Shown in pieces: positions 8,799 through 17,717 of a stretch of 64,000 bases of DNA. The notes beneath the pieces are model-generated. The model was not told the origin of the DNA and ran no database searches. It saw only the letters and a list, made by a program, of their open reading frames with translations. Origin of the DNA: Jeotgalibaca sp. MA1X17-3 (GTDB lineage Bacteria > Bacillota > Bacilli > Lactobacillales > Aerococcaceae); the NCBI RefSeq assembly GCF_021513155.1, contig NZ_CP090983.1:62001-126000 (forward strand). Direction: 5' to 3'. A program made the position numbers and the translations under genes. The stretch's first letter is position 1. The number at the start of each line of letters is the position of its first letter.

Positions 8799-10118
8799 TT
8801 ATTTTAATTTTACTACTTGTTCGCTAACGTTTTTCAGTTCATAACTTATCGCCGCATTTTTAGTCATGATGTTATCATGAGCATCATTTAAAATGGTTTC
8901 TACTTCTGCAGCATGTTCATCTAATGGTAATTCTAAGTAATTTGTTTCAACTTGTAGAGCGTCTTTACTCTGCTCATCTGAAGGGAAACTTTCATTAGAA
9001 GTAATAGTGTTTATAACTTCTTCTGTTTGGATTGCTGGCATAGTTCCTGTTTCTGCAATAATTTGTGCACCCTTTTCACTAGATACAAATTCAACAAATT
9101 TATAAGCTTCTTCTTTATTTTTCGAATTGGAGCTAATACCTAAAGAAGTGATTGTTCCAGCTGCAGTTCCCTCAGGAGCATTGTTTGTTAAAGGCATGGT
9201 TGCAATTCCCCATTCAAAATCCTCACTCTCACCACTAGAAATTGCTTCAGATAGAGTTGGAATGAACCAAGTTCCCATTACGAGAGAAGCAACATTATTC
9301 TGATAAAATGCTGCAGAATAGTGTAGACTAGATGTCTTTAATGCTGCATAATCTTGAACAATTTCATCATCTTGTTGAGCTAATACTTTTTCATAAACTG
9401 GTTCTAAGAAAGAATAATCATCACTTACAAGAGTGTTTTTACCATCGAGTATTCCATATAACTGAACTTGACTTCTCCATGTGTGGTAATGGCCGCCATA
9501 TACTTTTTCTCCATTTGCCTCTGTAGCTTTCTCTGATACTTCTCTGATTGTTTTATCATATTCATCAAACGTGATTCCATTTTGTGGATAATCTACCTTT
9601 GCTGCATCAAATAAATCTTTATTATAGTACATTACATAGAAATCACTACGGAATGGTAATCCATAAAATTCATCATCTACCGTAATTTGTTCTACTGTAC
9701 CGCTATACTGATTTAAATCAACATCTTTTGTTAATTCACTCAATGGCTCTAACTGATTCTTATTTACTAAAGATGCATACCCAGGAATATCTTTTATTGT
9801 AACAATATCAATACTATCATCTCCACCAGATAACTGCGTTCCTAAAACAGTCATGAAATCGGTTGAACCTAAATCCAACAATTCAATGTTCACACCTGGA
9901 TTATCATCTTCAAAAGCTTCTACAAGTGGCTCATAATAAACAGTAGCATCTTTATCCCATAAAGCCCATGTTAAAGTCGTTTCATTTCCATTTGCAACTG
10001 TCGAGTCCTTGCTTCCACTGTCTTCAGTTCCACTATTATTTCCACAAGCTCCCAAAATAAGTGTACTTAAAAGTAAAGTAGACGCTACATAGGTAAATTT
10101 GTTTTTAAACTTTTTCAT
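8799..10118 (-). CDS. Lipoprotein sugar-binding protein of saccharide locus 1
   Basis: It captures an oligosaccharide outside the cell for the downstream permeases. A lipoprotein signal peptide ends in the lipobox LGAC, with the lipidated cysteine at residue 25. A linker rich in Ser, Gly and Asp then leads to a family 1 extracellular solute-binding fold (TLTWALWDKDATVYYEPLVE). At 439 residues it has the usual length. Its position after the lyase and GH88 genes suggests an oligosaccharide containing unsaturated uronic acid. Confidence 0.93.
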   Translation of the reverse strand: MKKFKNKFTYVASTLLLSTLILGACGNNSGTEDSGSKDSTVANGNETTLTWALWDKDATVYYEPLVEAFEDDNPGVNIELLDLGSTDFMTVLGTQLSGGDDSIDIVTIKDIPGYASLVNKNQLEPLSELTKDVDLNQYSGTVEQITVDDEFYGLPFRSDFYVMYYNKDLFDAAKVDYPQNGITFDEYDKTIREVSEKATEANGEKVYGGHYHTWRSQVQLYGILDGKNTLVSDDYSFLEPVYEKVLAQQDDEIVQDYAALKTSSLHYSAAFYQNNVASLVMGTWFIPTLSEAISSGESEDFEWGIATMPLTNNAPEGTAAGTITSLGISSNSKNKEEAYKFVEFVSSEKGAQIIAETGTMPAIQTEEVINTITSNESFPSDEQSKDALQVETNYLELPLDEHAAEVETILNDAHDNIMTKNAAISYELKNVSEQVVKLK

Positions 10119-10151
10119 TTTTATTCCTCCATTTTTTTATTTTTGCATTTT

Positions 10152-11288
10152 TTACCAATACATATTCCAACTTCTAGACAGACGCACTAATGATTCTAAA
10201 TAGTAGTAGTCACCCCAAATTACGGATTCATCTACCCCTTTATTACTATTTTTATCATATACACCATGTTTCAATAATCCATTCGCTTCCGAAATTCCTT
10301 TTGTTGTATATAACTCACTTAAACTTTTAGAGATTTTAATCGCAGCCTCTTCATATCTATTCCGATTTGAATTAGAGAGTGGAAGTTGCTTAGCTAATTC
10401 TAAAAGCCCACAAATAGATATTGCTGCTGCTGAACTATCACGTTCTTGTTGGCTTCCTTCCTGGAATATTAAATCCCAGTAAGCAACGTTATCTACTGGT
10501 AGTCGAGAAATATAATAATCTGCCAGTCCTTGAGCTGATTCCAAGAATGTATAATCTCCAGAATGCAGATAACTTAGTGTAAATCCATAAATTCCCCAAG
10601 CTTGACCTCGCGCCCAGCAAGAGTCATCTGAATAACCTTGTGCCGTTGAACCTTCCACACCTTCGCCTGTTCTTCGATCAAAGAAATACGTGTGATAGGT
10701 AGTATTGTTTTCTCGAATGATATACTTTTGAGTTTGCTTTGCATGACGAATAGCTGCTTTTTTGTATACGTCATTCCCTGTTAATTCACTAGCTTTATAA
10801 AGGAGTGGCAGATTCATCAGTCCATCGATAATCATTCTTCCATTTTCATTTAGATCATCTAGATTTCCCCACGCTTGGATAATTCCAGCTTTTTCATTAA
10901 AACGGACCATCAGGCAATCTGCAGCCTGAACAATTAAGTCTCTAGATGTCTTTGTTCCGTTTACTTTATAATCAGCTACTGCTGATAAGCTATATAAAAA
11001 TCCTATGTCATGCGTTTCTAACTCTACTTTATTCTCCAAACGTTCTTGAAAAGATTTCATTTGAACTGAAATTACTTCATCGAACTCATTTGTTTGAGTT
11101 ATCTCTTTTGCTAAAAATAACATTCCAATCCAAAAACTAGACGTCCAATAATTATTAGGGGTTGCTTCATAAATCAAATGATGAGATGCTGCTCCCGGAA
11201 CTTTATTATAGAAAACGGGAATATTCTTCCTAATTCGATCTAATACAAAATCCAAATCATTTTTTAACCATAAGAATTCATTTTCCAC
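10152..11288 (-). CDS. GH88 family unsaturated glucuronyl hydrolase
   Basis: It removes the 4,5-unsaturated uronic acid left at the non-reducing end of oligosaccharides by polysaccharide lyases. The alpha/alpha-barrel shows family motifs HDIGFLY, the Asp-containing RMIIDGLMNLPLLY and GYSDDSCWARGQAWGIYG, then DSSAAAI near the C-terminus. There is no signal peptide, so it acts in the cytoplasm. An ATG at 11327 overlaps the previous gene and lacks a good ribosome site. I prefer GTG at 11288, seven bases after AAAGGTGG and just past the upstream stop (378 residues). It is the best clue that locus 1 handles glycosaminoglycan-like or similar uronic-acid polymers. Confidence 0.92.
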   Translation of the reverse strand: MENEFLWLKNDLDFVLDRIRKNIPVFYNKVPGAASHHLIYEATPNNYWTSSFWIGMLFLAKEITQTNEFDEVISVQMKSFQERLENKVELETHDIGFLYSLSAVADYKVNGTKTSRDLIVQAADCLMVRFNEKAGIIQAWGNLDDLNENGRMIIDGLMNLPLLYKASELTGNDVYKKAAIRHAKQTQKYIIRENNTTYHTYFFDRRTGEGVEGSTAQGYSDDSCWARGQAWGIYGFTLSYLHSGDYTFLESAQGLADYYISRLPVDNVAYWDLIFQEGSQQERDSSAAAISICGLLELAKQLPLSNSNRNRYEEAAIKISKSLSELYTTKGISEANGLLKHGVYDKNSNKGVDESVIWGDYYYLESLVRLSRSWNMYW

Positions 11289-11301
11289 ATCATTTCCACC
11301 T

Positions 11302-13007
11302 TTAAAGTTTTTCCAATCTAAATACATATTTACGATGATATGTTCCTCCTTCTTTTTTCGATCTTAACTCTGTTCGGTATACAAGGACCTCCTCCCCTCC
11401 ATGTGTTTTGATTTGTTCACTTAAAACGAAAGCTTCTTCCTCGTTCGCTTGAAAATGCAAAATTAATTCATCATTTTTTCCTATCCAATGAACGGAATTA
11501 TTTAGAATGATGGGTTTACATCCACTGACAAAGTTTTGAATTACAGCGTTCTCTCTCTCTGTTGCAAACTTAAGTTGATCTTCTAATTCAATCTCTCGCT
11601 GTTCTGGATTATATTTCCAAGTTCGTTTATAAGACAGTATATCTGCTGTTTGCGTGTACACTTCTTGTAAATCTACAGAAAACAGTATTTTATTTTCTAA
11701 TTCTTGGTATTTTGCATGTATGGCACCAAATTCACCAAATTGCTGTTCTTGCCCATTTACAATCGGAACAGAATGTCCTAAAGAACGATTATGTAAGAAG
11801 TGATAACGATGATTATCATCAAAATAATCTTTCGTATATTCACCTGCTCCAAAATCAGTCAAAAATAATTCGTCCAAATTTCCAATTAGGAAATGACCAG
11901 AATCATTGTGGTTATGAGACTCATCATTCCGTCCCCCTTTGGTTGCAAACACAAAATTTTCTTTCACATTTTTTACAATGAGCCACTCTGAGTTTTTGAA
12001 ATAGTGACAAAAACTAGCCTCTTCTTCTTCATACACTTCTGTCCATATCAAATTTCGATAGAGAGGCGCCCAACGATAGCAATGATCAAAATGAAGTGAA
12101 TTTATCTTAGAAACGGAAGGAGTCCGAACCTTATATGTATAACGGCAAAATGTTAACAGACCACTAGGAATTTCACTATCATGAGAATCAGAAAAAGGTA
12201 TAAATCTTTCCTTGCCGATATGAGTGTAGTAAGGAAAAGATGCAATGGCTTTTAATTTAGTATTTGCTAAATATTTATCATCCTTAAATTTTTCTTGGTA
12301 CTTCTGTGCAAAATAACAATAGTAGCCAAATCCATAAGACCAATATGCAACGCCTTCTACACAAGCTCCATCTTCTCCAAAGCTACTGAGATACCTATCA
12401 AAAGATGTTTCCAATCGTTTAATAATTTGATTTTGTCTGTCGCTATTATAAGGAAGTAAAGATAATGCAGTCATTCCGATACAACCAGCAATCACTGCGC
12501 TCCAGTTATTTTCTAACCGCTCCCATTCCCATTCTTTCTCTTCAAAAGGCAAAAGAATTCGATTTTCAATTTCGTCTCTGATTCTTTTTTTATCTGATTC
12601 GAAAGTAGTACTTCATGTAACTCCATAATTTCAGATAGCGTTTGAGCCGTTTCAGCTGCAAATAAATCAATCATTCTTGGACTGCTGCTATCAAATGTCT
12701 GTTCGACCGGATTCAATTTTAAATGGGCAGGGAGCGCCCACGTGTATTCATTACATACTTCCCAGATTACTTCTTCCAGAAATTCGATAACTTCCGGTTG
12801 ATTTGCAGATATACTTATGGAAAGAGCTAAGGTGGATAATTGACGACGTCTTTCAAAATATTGCTTTTCCAAAGTTAAACGATTCCCTTGAAGAAGATAA
12901 TTTTGATATCCCTTCAAATCAATAGTAGCTACTTGTCTTTCTTCCATTATTTTAGAAGTATCTCTTACAATCTCATCATAGAATGTTTCATTCACCATTG
13001 TTCTCAT
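11302..13007 (-). pseudogene. Heparinase II/III-type polysaccharide lyase, frameshifted
   Basis: Two overlapping frames, 12513-13007 (N-terminal) and 11302-12552 (C-terminal), together make one lyase of about 568 residues. Family features are an alpha/alpha toroid (NNWSAVIAGCIGMTAL, EGVAYWSYGFGY with a candidate catalytic Tyr) and a beta-sandwich carrying DESHNHNDSGHF with the expected His residues. The frame breaks at a 7-base A run (minus-strand sense, 12585-12591); one more A, or a -1 slip, restores it. The ATG at 13007 overlaps the TGA of the corrected upstream gene. The cause may be a real mutation, slippage or a sequencing error. No signal peptide is visible. Confidence 0.85.
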
Positions 13008-13169
13008 ATTTTTCCTCGCTCAGTCAACACAATATTCTTTTCTTGTTCTTGATAAAACATTCGTATTCTGTTGCCTTCTATCAAAACAGTGGGAATCTCT
13101 ATTTTCTTCAGAGCTTCAATTCCTCCCACTAAACTAATCAAGCGATGATATCCTGGTTCTAATTTTTTT
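13004..13169 (-). other. Out-of-frame C-terminal tail of the DUF2264 gene
   Basis: After the A run at 13163-13169 the -1 frame stays open for about 53 codons (beginning KLEPGYHRLISLVGG) and ends in a TGA that overlaps the ATG of the lyase gene as ATGA. The operon-style junction argues that this is the authentic end of the DUF2264 gene and that one A is missing from the run. Confidence 0.75.
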
Positions 13170-14829
13170 CCACACTAGGAAATACACTTCGATTAAAATA
13201 AATATTCGTATTGGGTTCTGTAGTCTGAATTTTTGGATTAGCGAACCCTTCTAGAGCAAGGATGGCTGATGAACCTACAGGAGAGTTATAAATAATCCCA
13301 TTTGGAATCATTTCTACACTATCGCGATCCTCAACAGGAACAGAGAATCCTCCTTCTACTGCATGAATAGAACGTTCGTTGTGAATTTCATGGATTCGCA
13401 CATGCCAATCTAAAAAAGGAATAATCGTTGTACGGATACGGACATTTTTCCATGGATGCCAGACGCTTATCACATATTCATCATTAATTTCATAATCTTC
13501 ACTTACGAGTTTACTTCGATAGTAGGTTTCTTCTTCTGAAAGAGCTAAGCAATTATCAAAACCGCCTTGTTTATAATAAATGGATCCTTTAGAAAAACTT
13601 ACTCCAAATGTGGTCGAATAAACAAATTTACTATACTTACCGTCTACATGAGCTTGTTTTTTTTCTAATTGTCCAGCGACGTAAGCTTGTAATTGATTCC
13701 CACTTTGAGAAATTAACATTCGAGCTTCTGGAATGGCTTTTTGTTTTTCAGAATAATGAATTGGTAAGGATTCTGCTTTCCAAAAAGGATGTTCTGCAGG
13801 AACAGCTAGCAGTAGAAAGGTTTTTGTAGCCCAGTAAGGAGAACCAGGTCCATTGTATCCTTCAGCCATGATAAGATTAGGGTAATGATAACCGATTGTT
13901 AAAAGTCCCTCCGTAGAAAATATGTCTTTTTGCATCCACTGCTGCATATTTCTACTCAATATCCCTTTCATTTCACCCCAAGGAATTGCTTCCACATCTG
14001 CAAAGACCAAAGCAGACCAGAAAGCTGACTGAGAAAAACGATAAGAAAGACTACGGCCAAAAGGCAATGCCTCCCCCTTTTCATCAAACCAATATTTAAA
14101 AGTGCTAGCAAATTGAATCGCTCGTTCTTTAAAAACTTTTACTCGTTTTGGATCTTCTTCTTTCATGTACTTGCAATACAAAAGACTATAGTAATGGATC
14201 GCAAATGAAATATAATAATCAACTTGGCCAGGATTTTCATCATAGTACCATCCATTGCCAAGATAACAGGTATCAATAAAGTCTAAATCCTTTTTTACTT
14301 GGGTCTGATCCCATTCACGACCACAAACTTTCATGGAAATGTTAACTAATACACGGAAAAACAACCAATTACTCATCGGAATAGTATGGTTATTGATTTG
14401 CATGAGCCAATTGCAAAGATAATCCTGTTCTTTCTGATTCAATAAATCCCAAGTCTTATCTTTCGCAAGAATGAGTGTATTCGCTAAGGAAGCCATTTCT
14501 ACCAGTCTCTGATCGTAATCCCCAGCCTCTCCCCAATAATAAGGACTTTCCGGATTCGTACCTTCTTTTATGCCTTCTAAATAATATGCTTCTAATGTGG
14601 GGTGGTTGCAATTAGTAAGAAATGGAGCAAATCCCCATAATGGCCTTAGAAATCCTTCTATTTCTTGGATATCTTCTGAATAAACCGTTCCTGTATTCCC
14701 TAACTTTAGGCGGCCAGGTTTACTTCTTTCATAAAATGGAAGTAGAGGATTTATTATATTTAAAAATGCCTTTTCATATTCTTCTTTTGTTTGAAACTTA
14801 TTTATTTTTAAATTTTGTTGTGAGAACAT
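13159..14829 (-). CDS. DUF2264 family protein, truncated by a frameshift near its end
   Basis: It is the first gene of saccharide locus 1. The 556-residue product matches DUF2264, an alpha/alpha-barrel family found beside polysaccharide lyases and glycoside hydrolases; visible blocks are WGFAPFL, GYHYPNLIMAEGYNGPGSPYW and HVDGKYSKFVYS. Function is not established, though an enzymatic role on uronic-acid oligosaccharides is plausible. No signal peptide is seen. It ends early with SVEKN because of a 7-base A run; adding one A extends it to about 608 residues. The ATG follows AAAAGGGG by seven bases. Confidence 0.82.
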   Translation of the reverse strand: MFSQQNLKINKFQTKEEYEKAFLNIINPLLPFYERSKPGRLKLGNTGTVYSEDIQEIEGFLRPLWGFAPFLTNCNHPTLEAYYLEGIKEGTNPESPYYWGEAGDYDQRLVEMASLANTLILAKDKTWDLLNQKEQDYLCNWLMQINNHTIPMSNWLFFRVLVNISMKVCGREWDQTQVKKDLDFIDTCYLGNGWYYDENPGQVDYYISFAIHYYSLLYCKYMKEEDPKRVKVFKERAIQFASTFKYWFDEKGEALPFGRSLSYRFSQSAFWSALVFADVEAIPWGEMKGILSRNMQQWMQKDIFSTEGLLTIGYHYPNLIMAEGYNGPGSPYWATKTFLLLAVPAEHPFWKAESLPIHYSEKQKAIPEARMLISQSGNQLQAYVAGQLEKKQAHVDGKYSKFVYSTTFGVSFSKGSIYYKQGGFDNCLALSEEETYYRSKLVSEDYEINDEYVISVWHPWKNVRIRTTIIPFLDWHVRIHEIHNERSIHAVEGGFSVPVEDRDSVEMIPNGIIYNSPVGSSAILALEGFANPKIQTTEPNTNIYFNRSVFPSVEKN

Positions 14830-14846
14830 AAGATTGCCCCTTTTTT

Positions 14847-14868
14847 AGTTAAAAAAATAGTTTTTACT
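14847..14868. promoter_or_regulatory. Operator-like site next to the DUF2264 gene
   Basis: A near-palindrome (AGTT...TTTTTACT around an A/T-rich core) lies about 20 bases upstream of the DUF2264 start. It closely resembles a second site at 14978-14999, and both are followed by ACT. I infer a binding site for the adjacent LacI protein. Confidence 0.5.
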
Positions 14869-14977
14869 ACTTAATTGAGAATCCCTTCAACGTAGCCTTC
14901 CTTGTTTTTAAAAAGACTATAAATTGCTTACATTCATACTTATTGTATAACTAACAGATTTTATTTACAAGCTTTTT

Positions 14978-14999
14978 AGTAAAAAAAATTATTTTTACT
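14978..14999. promoter_or_regulatory. Operator-like site upstream of the divergent LacI gene
   Basis: AGTAAAAA and TTTTTACT arms flank a short A/T core in dyad symmetry, 66 bases before the LacI start. A TATAAT-like -10 (TTATAATAATA) lies just downstream. The paired sites in the 235-base divergent region suggest joint control of the operon and autoregulation. Confidence 0.55.
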
Positions 15000-15064
15000 A
15001 CTTTTTTACATTAATCATCTATTTATCTGTTATAATAATAATAAAAAGAGAAAGGAGACAGCAT

Positions 15065-16087
15065 GTGCCTACAATAACTGATATTGCTAAAGAAGCAGGA
15101 TTATCTATTGCTACAGTATCACGAGTATTAAATTATGACCCTACTCTATCTGTAACAGATGAAACCAAGAAAAAGGTATTTGAAATAGCTGAAAAACTGA
15201 ACTATACGAAATATAAAACGAAACGCTCTAAAAGAATTGAGAAGAAAAAAGAATAGCAATTGTTCATTGGTTGGGCAGTAAAGAAGAAATTGGAGATACT
15301 TATTATATGTCCATTCGGATTGGAGCAGAAAAAAAGCACTTGAATTAGGCTATGCTCTTATAAAAGTATCAGATATGGATGAGAATTTCCCGGTAGACAT
15401 TGATGGAATATTAGCTATCGGAAAATTTGATCAAGTGACTGTCAAAAAAATATCAAATCAGCATAAAAATGTTGTCTTTGTGGGAACAAACTATCCTTTA
15501 GAAAACTTTGATACCGTAAATGGAGATTTCACTCAAGCTTCAGAAAAAGCTTTAGAATTTTTAATAAAAAAAGGTCATAAAAAAATTGGCTTTATTGGGG
15601 CAGAAGATGAAGCCAATCTGTATGGATTTAGAAAATTTAAATCTCCAGCAATTAATGCTTATCTTGATTATTTAAATTTTTATGATCTATATAATGAATC
15701 CTATTTCTTTTTAAAAATACATCTGATTCAAATGTTCAAGTTGGATATGAATTAATGGAACGGGCTCTCACGGAATTAAAAGATGATCTTCCTAGTGCTT
15801 TTTTTGTTGTGAATGATGCAATGGCTCTAGGTTGTTTGAGAGTCTTAAAAGAAAAAGGGTTAAAAGTTCCAGATGATATTAGTTTAATAAGTATTAATGA
15901 TTTGTCTGTAGCAGAATTTATTTCTCCGCCTCTTACAACCGTAAAAATTTTTACGGAAGAAATGGGTGAAGTTGGTGTAAAAATGCTTATTGAACGAATT
16001 GAAAATTATCCTATTGCTCGAAGAGTTATTTTAAGCACAAAATTAATTGTAAGAGATACTGTAAAAAAAATAAAAGATAAATGCTAG
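15065..16087 (+). pseudogene. LacI family regulator of saccharide locus 1, three frameshifts
   Basis: Three consecutive frames form one LacI/GalR repressor of about 341 residues. The N-terminal HTH (ITDIAKEAGLSIATVSRVLN) is followed by a periplasmic-binding-like effector domain (GHKKIGFIGAEDE, FFVVNDAMALGCLRVL, PDDISLISINDLSVAEFISP). Frames break at A6 (15245-15250), A7 (15329-15335) and the T5A5 stretch (15708-15717); in each case one added base restores the reading frame. The GTG start at 15065 has AAAGGAGACA upstream; the ATG at 15063 is out of frame. As read, only the DNA-binding domain plus a short tail would be made. Confidence 0.85.
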
Positions 16088-16114
16088 GGAACTTTCCTAT
16101 AGCATTTATCTTTT
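16072..16114. terminator. Bidirectional terminator between convergent LacI genes
   Basis: AAAAGATAAATGCTAGG pairs with CCTATAGCATTTATCTTTT with a small loop. A and T runs on both sides suit termination in both directions. It overlaps the end of both genes. Confidence 0.8.
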
Positions 16115-17104
16115 ATTTTTTTTAGTAGAATCACGTTCCATATAAATAGTAGATAGTGTTATTTTTTTTACTATTTCCCGTTTAGACTCTATTCGTTCTA
16201 TCAATAAATCAATCCCAGATGCACCGAGGACCTTGGTGTCAACATGGATTGTAGAAAGAGCAGGATAAACATAACGGGCAACGTTACTATCATTAAAGCC
16301 AATTATACTAACTCTTTCCGGTACCGGAATTTGTTTGTTTTGCAATTCCCGCATCGCACCTATTCCAATGGAGTCGTTTGCTGCAAAGAAAATAGTTGGT
16401 AAGTCTTCTGGATGATCGATTAAAGCTTGACTCATCAATTTTTGACCTGAATCAGTAGAAAAAGGCCCTTCATAAAAATATTTTTCATTATACAGATGAA
16501 GTTTTTCTAATTCACGACGAAAAATTTCCTTTCGTGGATCTTTCAATGGATGAGGCTGATCCTGAGTGTACTCTTCTCCACCAAGAAAGCCAATCTTTTC
16601 ATGACCTAAAGAAATTATTTCATCTACAACAGAACGAACGGCATATTCAAAATCAATAACAACTGAATCTGCTCCTGCACTCATCTGATCAGAGTCAATA
16701 AAACAGAGAGGTTTTTTAAATTTTTTTAACTGTTGCACTTGTTTTTTATTAAACTTTCCAATAGCACAAATCCCATCAATATCTTCATCTATTTTTATAG
16801 GTAACTTATGAAATAATCGTTCAACTTCTAAATTTTGCTCAGTAATTCGTTGCTCTGCACCTAATCGAATTGCTTGATAGTATAAATCGTCTAATTCTTC
16901 CTCCGGTGTATACCATTGAAGAAGTAGTATTTTCTTAGAAAATTTTTTTGTTTTATATTTTTTGTAATCTAATTCTTCTGCAGCATCTAAGATTCTTTTA
17001 CGTGTATCATCACCTACTGAAAGAGTTTCATCTTCATTTAAAACACGAGAAACAGTAGCTGTAGAAACATTTGCTCGTTTTGCGATATCTTTTAAAGTTG
17101 CCAT
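16106..17104 (-). CDS. LacI family transcriptional regulator
   Basis: An intact 332-residue repressor with HTH (LKDIAKRANVSTATVSRVLN) and a sugar-binding-like effector domain (GHEKIGFLGGEEY, FFAANDSIGIGAMREL, IIGFNDSNVARYVYPALST). It is a clear paralog of the broken neighbour. An ATG at 17122 is possible, but GGGAGAG lies just behind it and fits ATG at 17104 (MATLKDIAKR) better. A perfect dyad upstream suggests autorepression. Given the state of its neighbour, it may be the functional regulator of the region, which is inference. Confidence 0.93.
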   Translation of the reverse strand: MATLKDIAKRANVSTATVSRVLNEDETLSVGDDTRKRILDAAEELDYKKYKTKKFSKKILLLQWYTPEEELDDLYYQAIRLGAEQRITEQNLEVERLFHKLPIKIDEDIDGICAIGKFNKKQVQQLKKFKKPLCFIDSDQMSAGADSVVIDFEYAVRSVVDEIISLGHEKIGFLGGEEYTQDQPHPLKDPRKEIFRRELEKLHLYNEKYFYEGPFSTDSGQKLMSQALIDHPEDLPTIFFAANDSIGIGAMRELQNKQIPVPERVSIIGFNDSNVARYVYPALSTIHVDTKVLGASGIDLLIERIESKREIVKKITLSTIYMERDSTKKNKR

Positions 17105-17134
17105 TTTCTGCTTCTCTCCCATTTAAACAGTAGA

Positions 17135-17155
17135 TAAACATTTACCTAATGTTTA
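17135..17155. promoter_or_regulatory. Probable LacI operator
   Basis: TAAACATT, five bases, then AATGTTTA is a perfect 8+8 dyad, 30 bases upstream of the intact LacI gene. This is the usual form and place of an autoregulatory LacI-family operator. It also lies about 60 bases beyond the end of the VOC gene. Confidence 0.65.
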
Positions 17156-17211
17156 CTTATTATTTCAAGTATACTTTTTTCTTTCGGTATCGTCAACGTG
17201 AGAATAATAAG

Positions 17212-17592
17212 TTATTCTTTTAGTTCAATTGGCAATCCATCTGGATCTTTAAAGAAGGTATATGGAGTATTTGTAGATTCATCTATGCGAATTGGCTCAC
17301 ATACAATTCCTCTCTTTTCCAACTTTTCTACAGTTACCTCAACATTTTCTGTAGTTAAACATAGGTGTCTTAATCCAACCGCTTCCGGGCCCGTTTTTCT
17401 TTTCGGTGGATTCGGAAATGAGAATAGTTCAATCTCACTGTCTCCAATTTTTAGATCCAACTTATATGAATCACGTTCTACTCGATAAATTTCTCGAATA
17501 ATGGGTAATTCTAATATTTCAGTGTAAAAATGTTTGGACTTTTCATAATCACTAGCAATAATAGCTACATGATGAATTTTACTAAAAAGCAT
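17212..17592 (-). CDS. VOC family (glyoxalase-like) protein
   Basis: This 126-residue protein has the two beta-alpha-beta-beta-beta halves of the vicinal oxygen chelate fold. His in KIHHVAIIASDYEKS, Glu in DSEIELFSF, His in GLRHLCLTTE and Glu in GLPIELKE are in the positions of the metal ligands of glyoxalase I-like enzymes. It resembles the small YaeR-like group. The natural substrate is unknown, and methylglyoxal detoxification is only a possibility. It stands alone on the minus strand. Confidence 0.88.
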   Translation of the reverse strand: MLFSKIHHVAIIASDYEKSKHFYTEILELPIIREIYRVERDSYKLDLKIGDSEIELFSFPNPPKRKTGPEAVGLRHLCLTTENVEVTVEKLEKRGIVCEPIRIDESTNTPYTFFKDPDGLPIELKE

Positions 17593-17666
17593 AATGTGCC
17601 CACCTTTTTTCTTTTCTTTTTAGTATACTAGAATGTTCTAATGGATGTCTAAAAGACAAAATAAAA

Positions 17667-17709
17667 TACCAACAAAAAGCTCTTAAAAACCAGAAACTTT
17701 TTGTTGGTA
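17667..17709 (-). terminator. Orphan terminator left of the insertion sequence
   Basis: A perfect 13-pair stem (TACCAACAAAAAG with CTTTTTGTTGGTA) is followed on the minus strand by TTTTATTTTG. It points away from the insertion sequence, and no gene now ends just before it. I infer it once ended the PTS gene cut by the element. Confidence 0.65.
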
Positions 17710-17717
17710 TATTTATT

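Noticed and set aside
12585..13169. Programmed -1 frameshifting as the sole explanation for both split genes
   Set aside because: The slippery A runs fit, but no clear downstream stimulatory structure was seen, and similar losses occur in the LacI and azoreductase genes. Kept only as an option in the findings.
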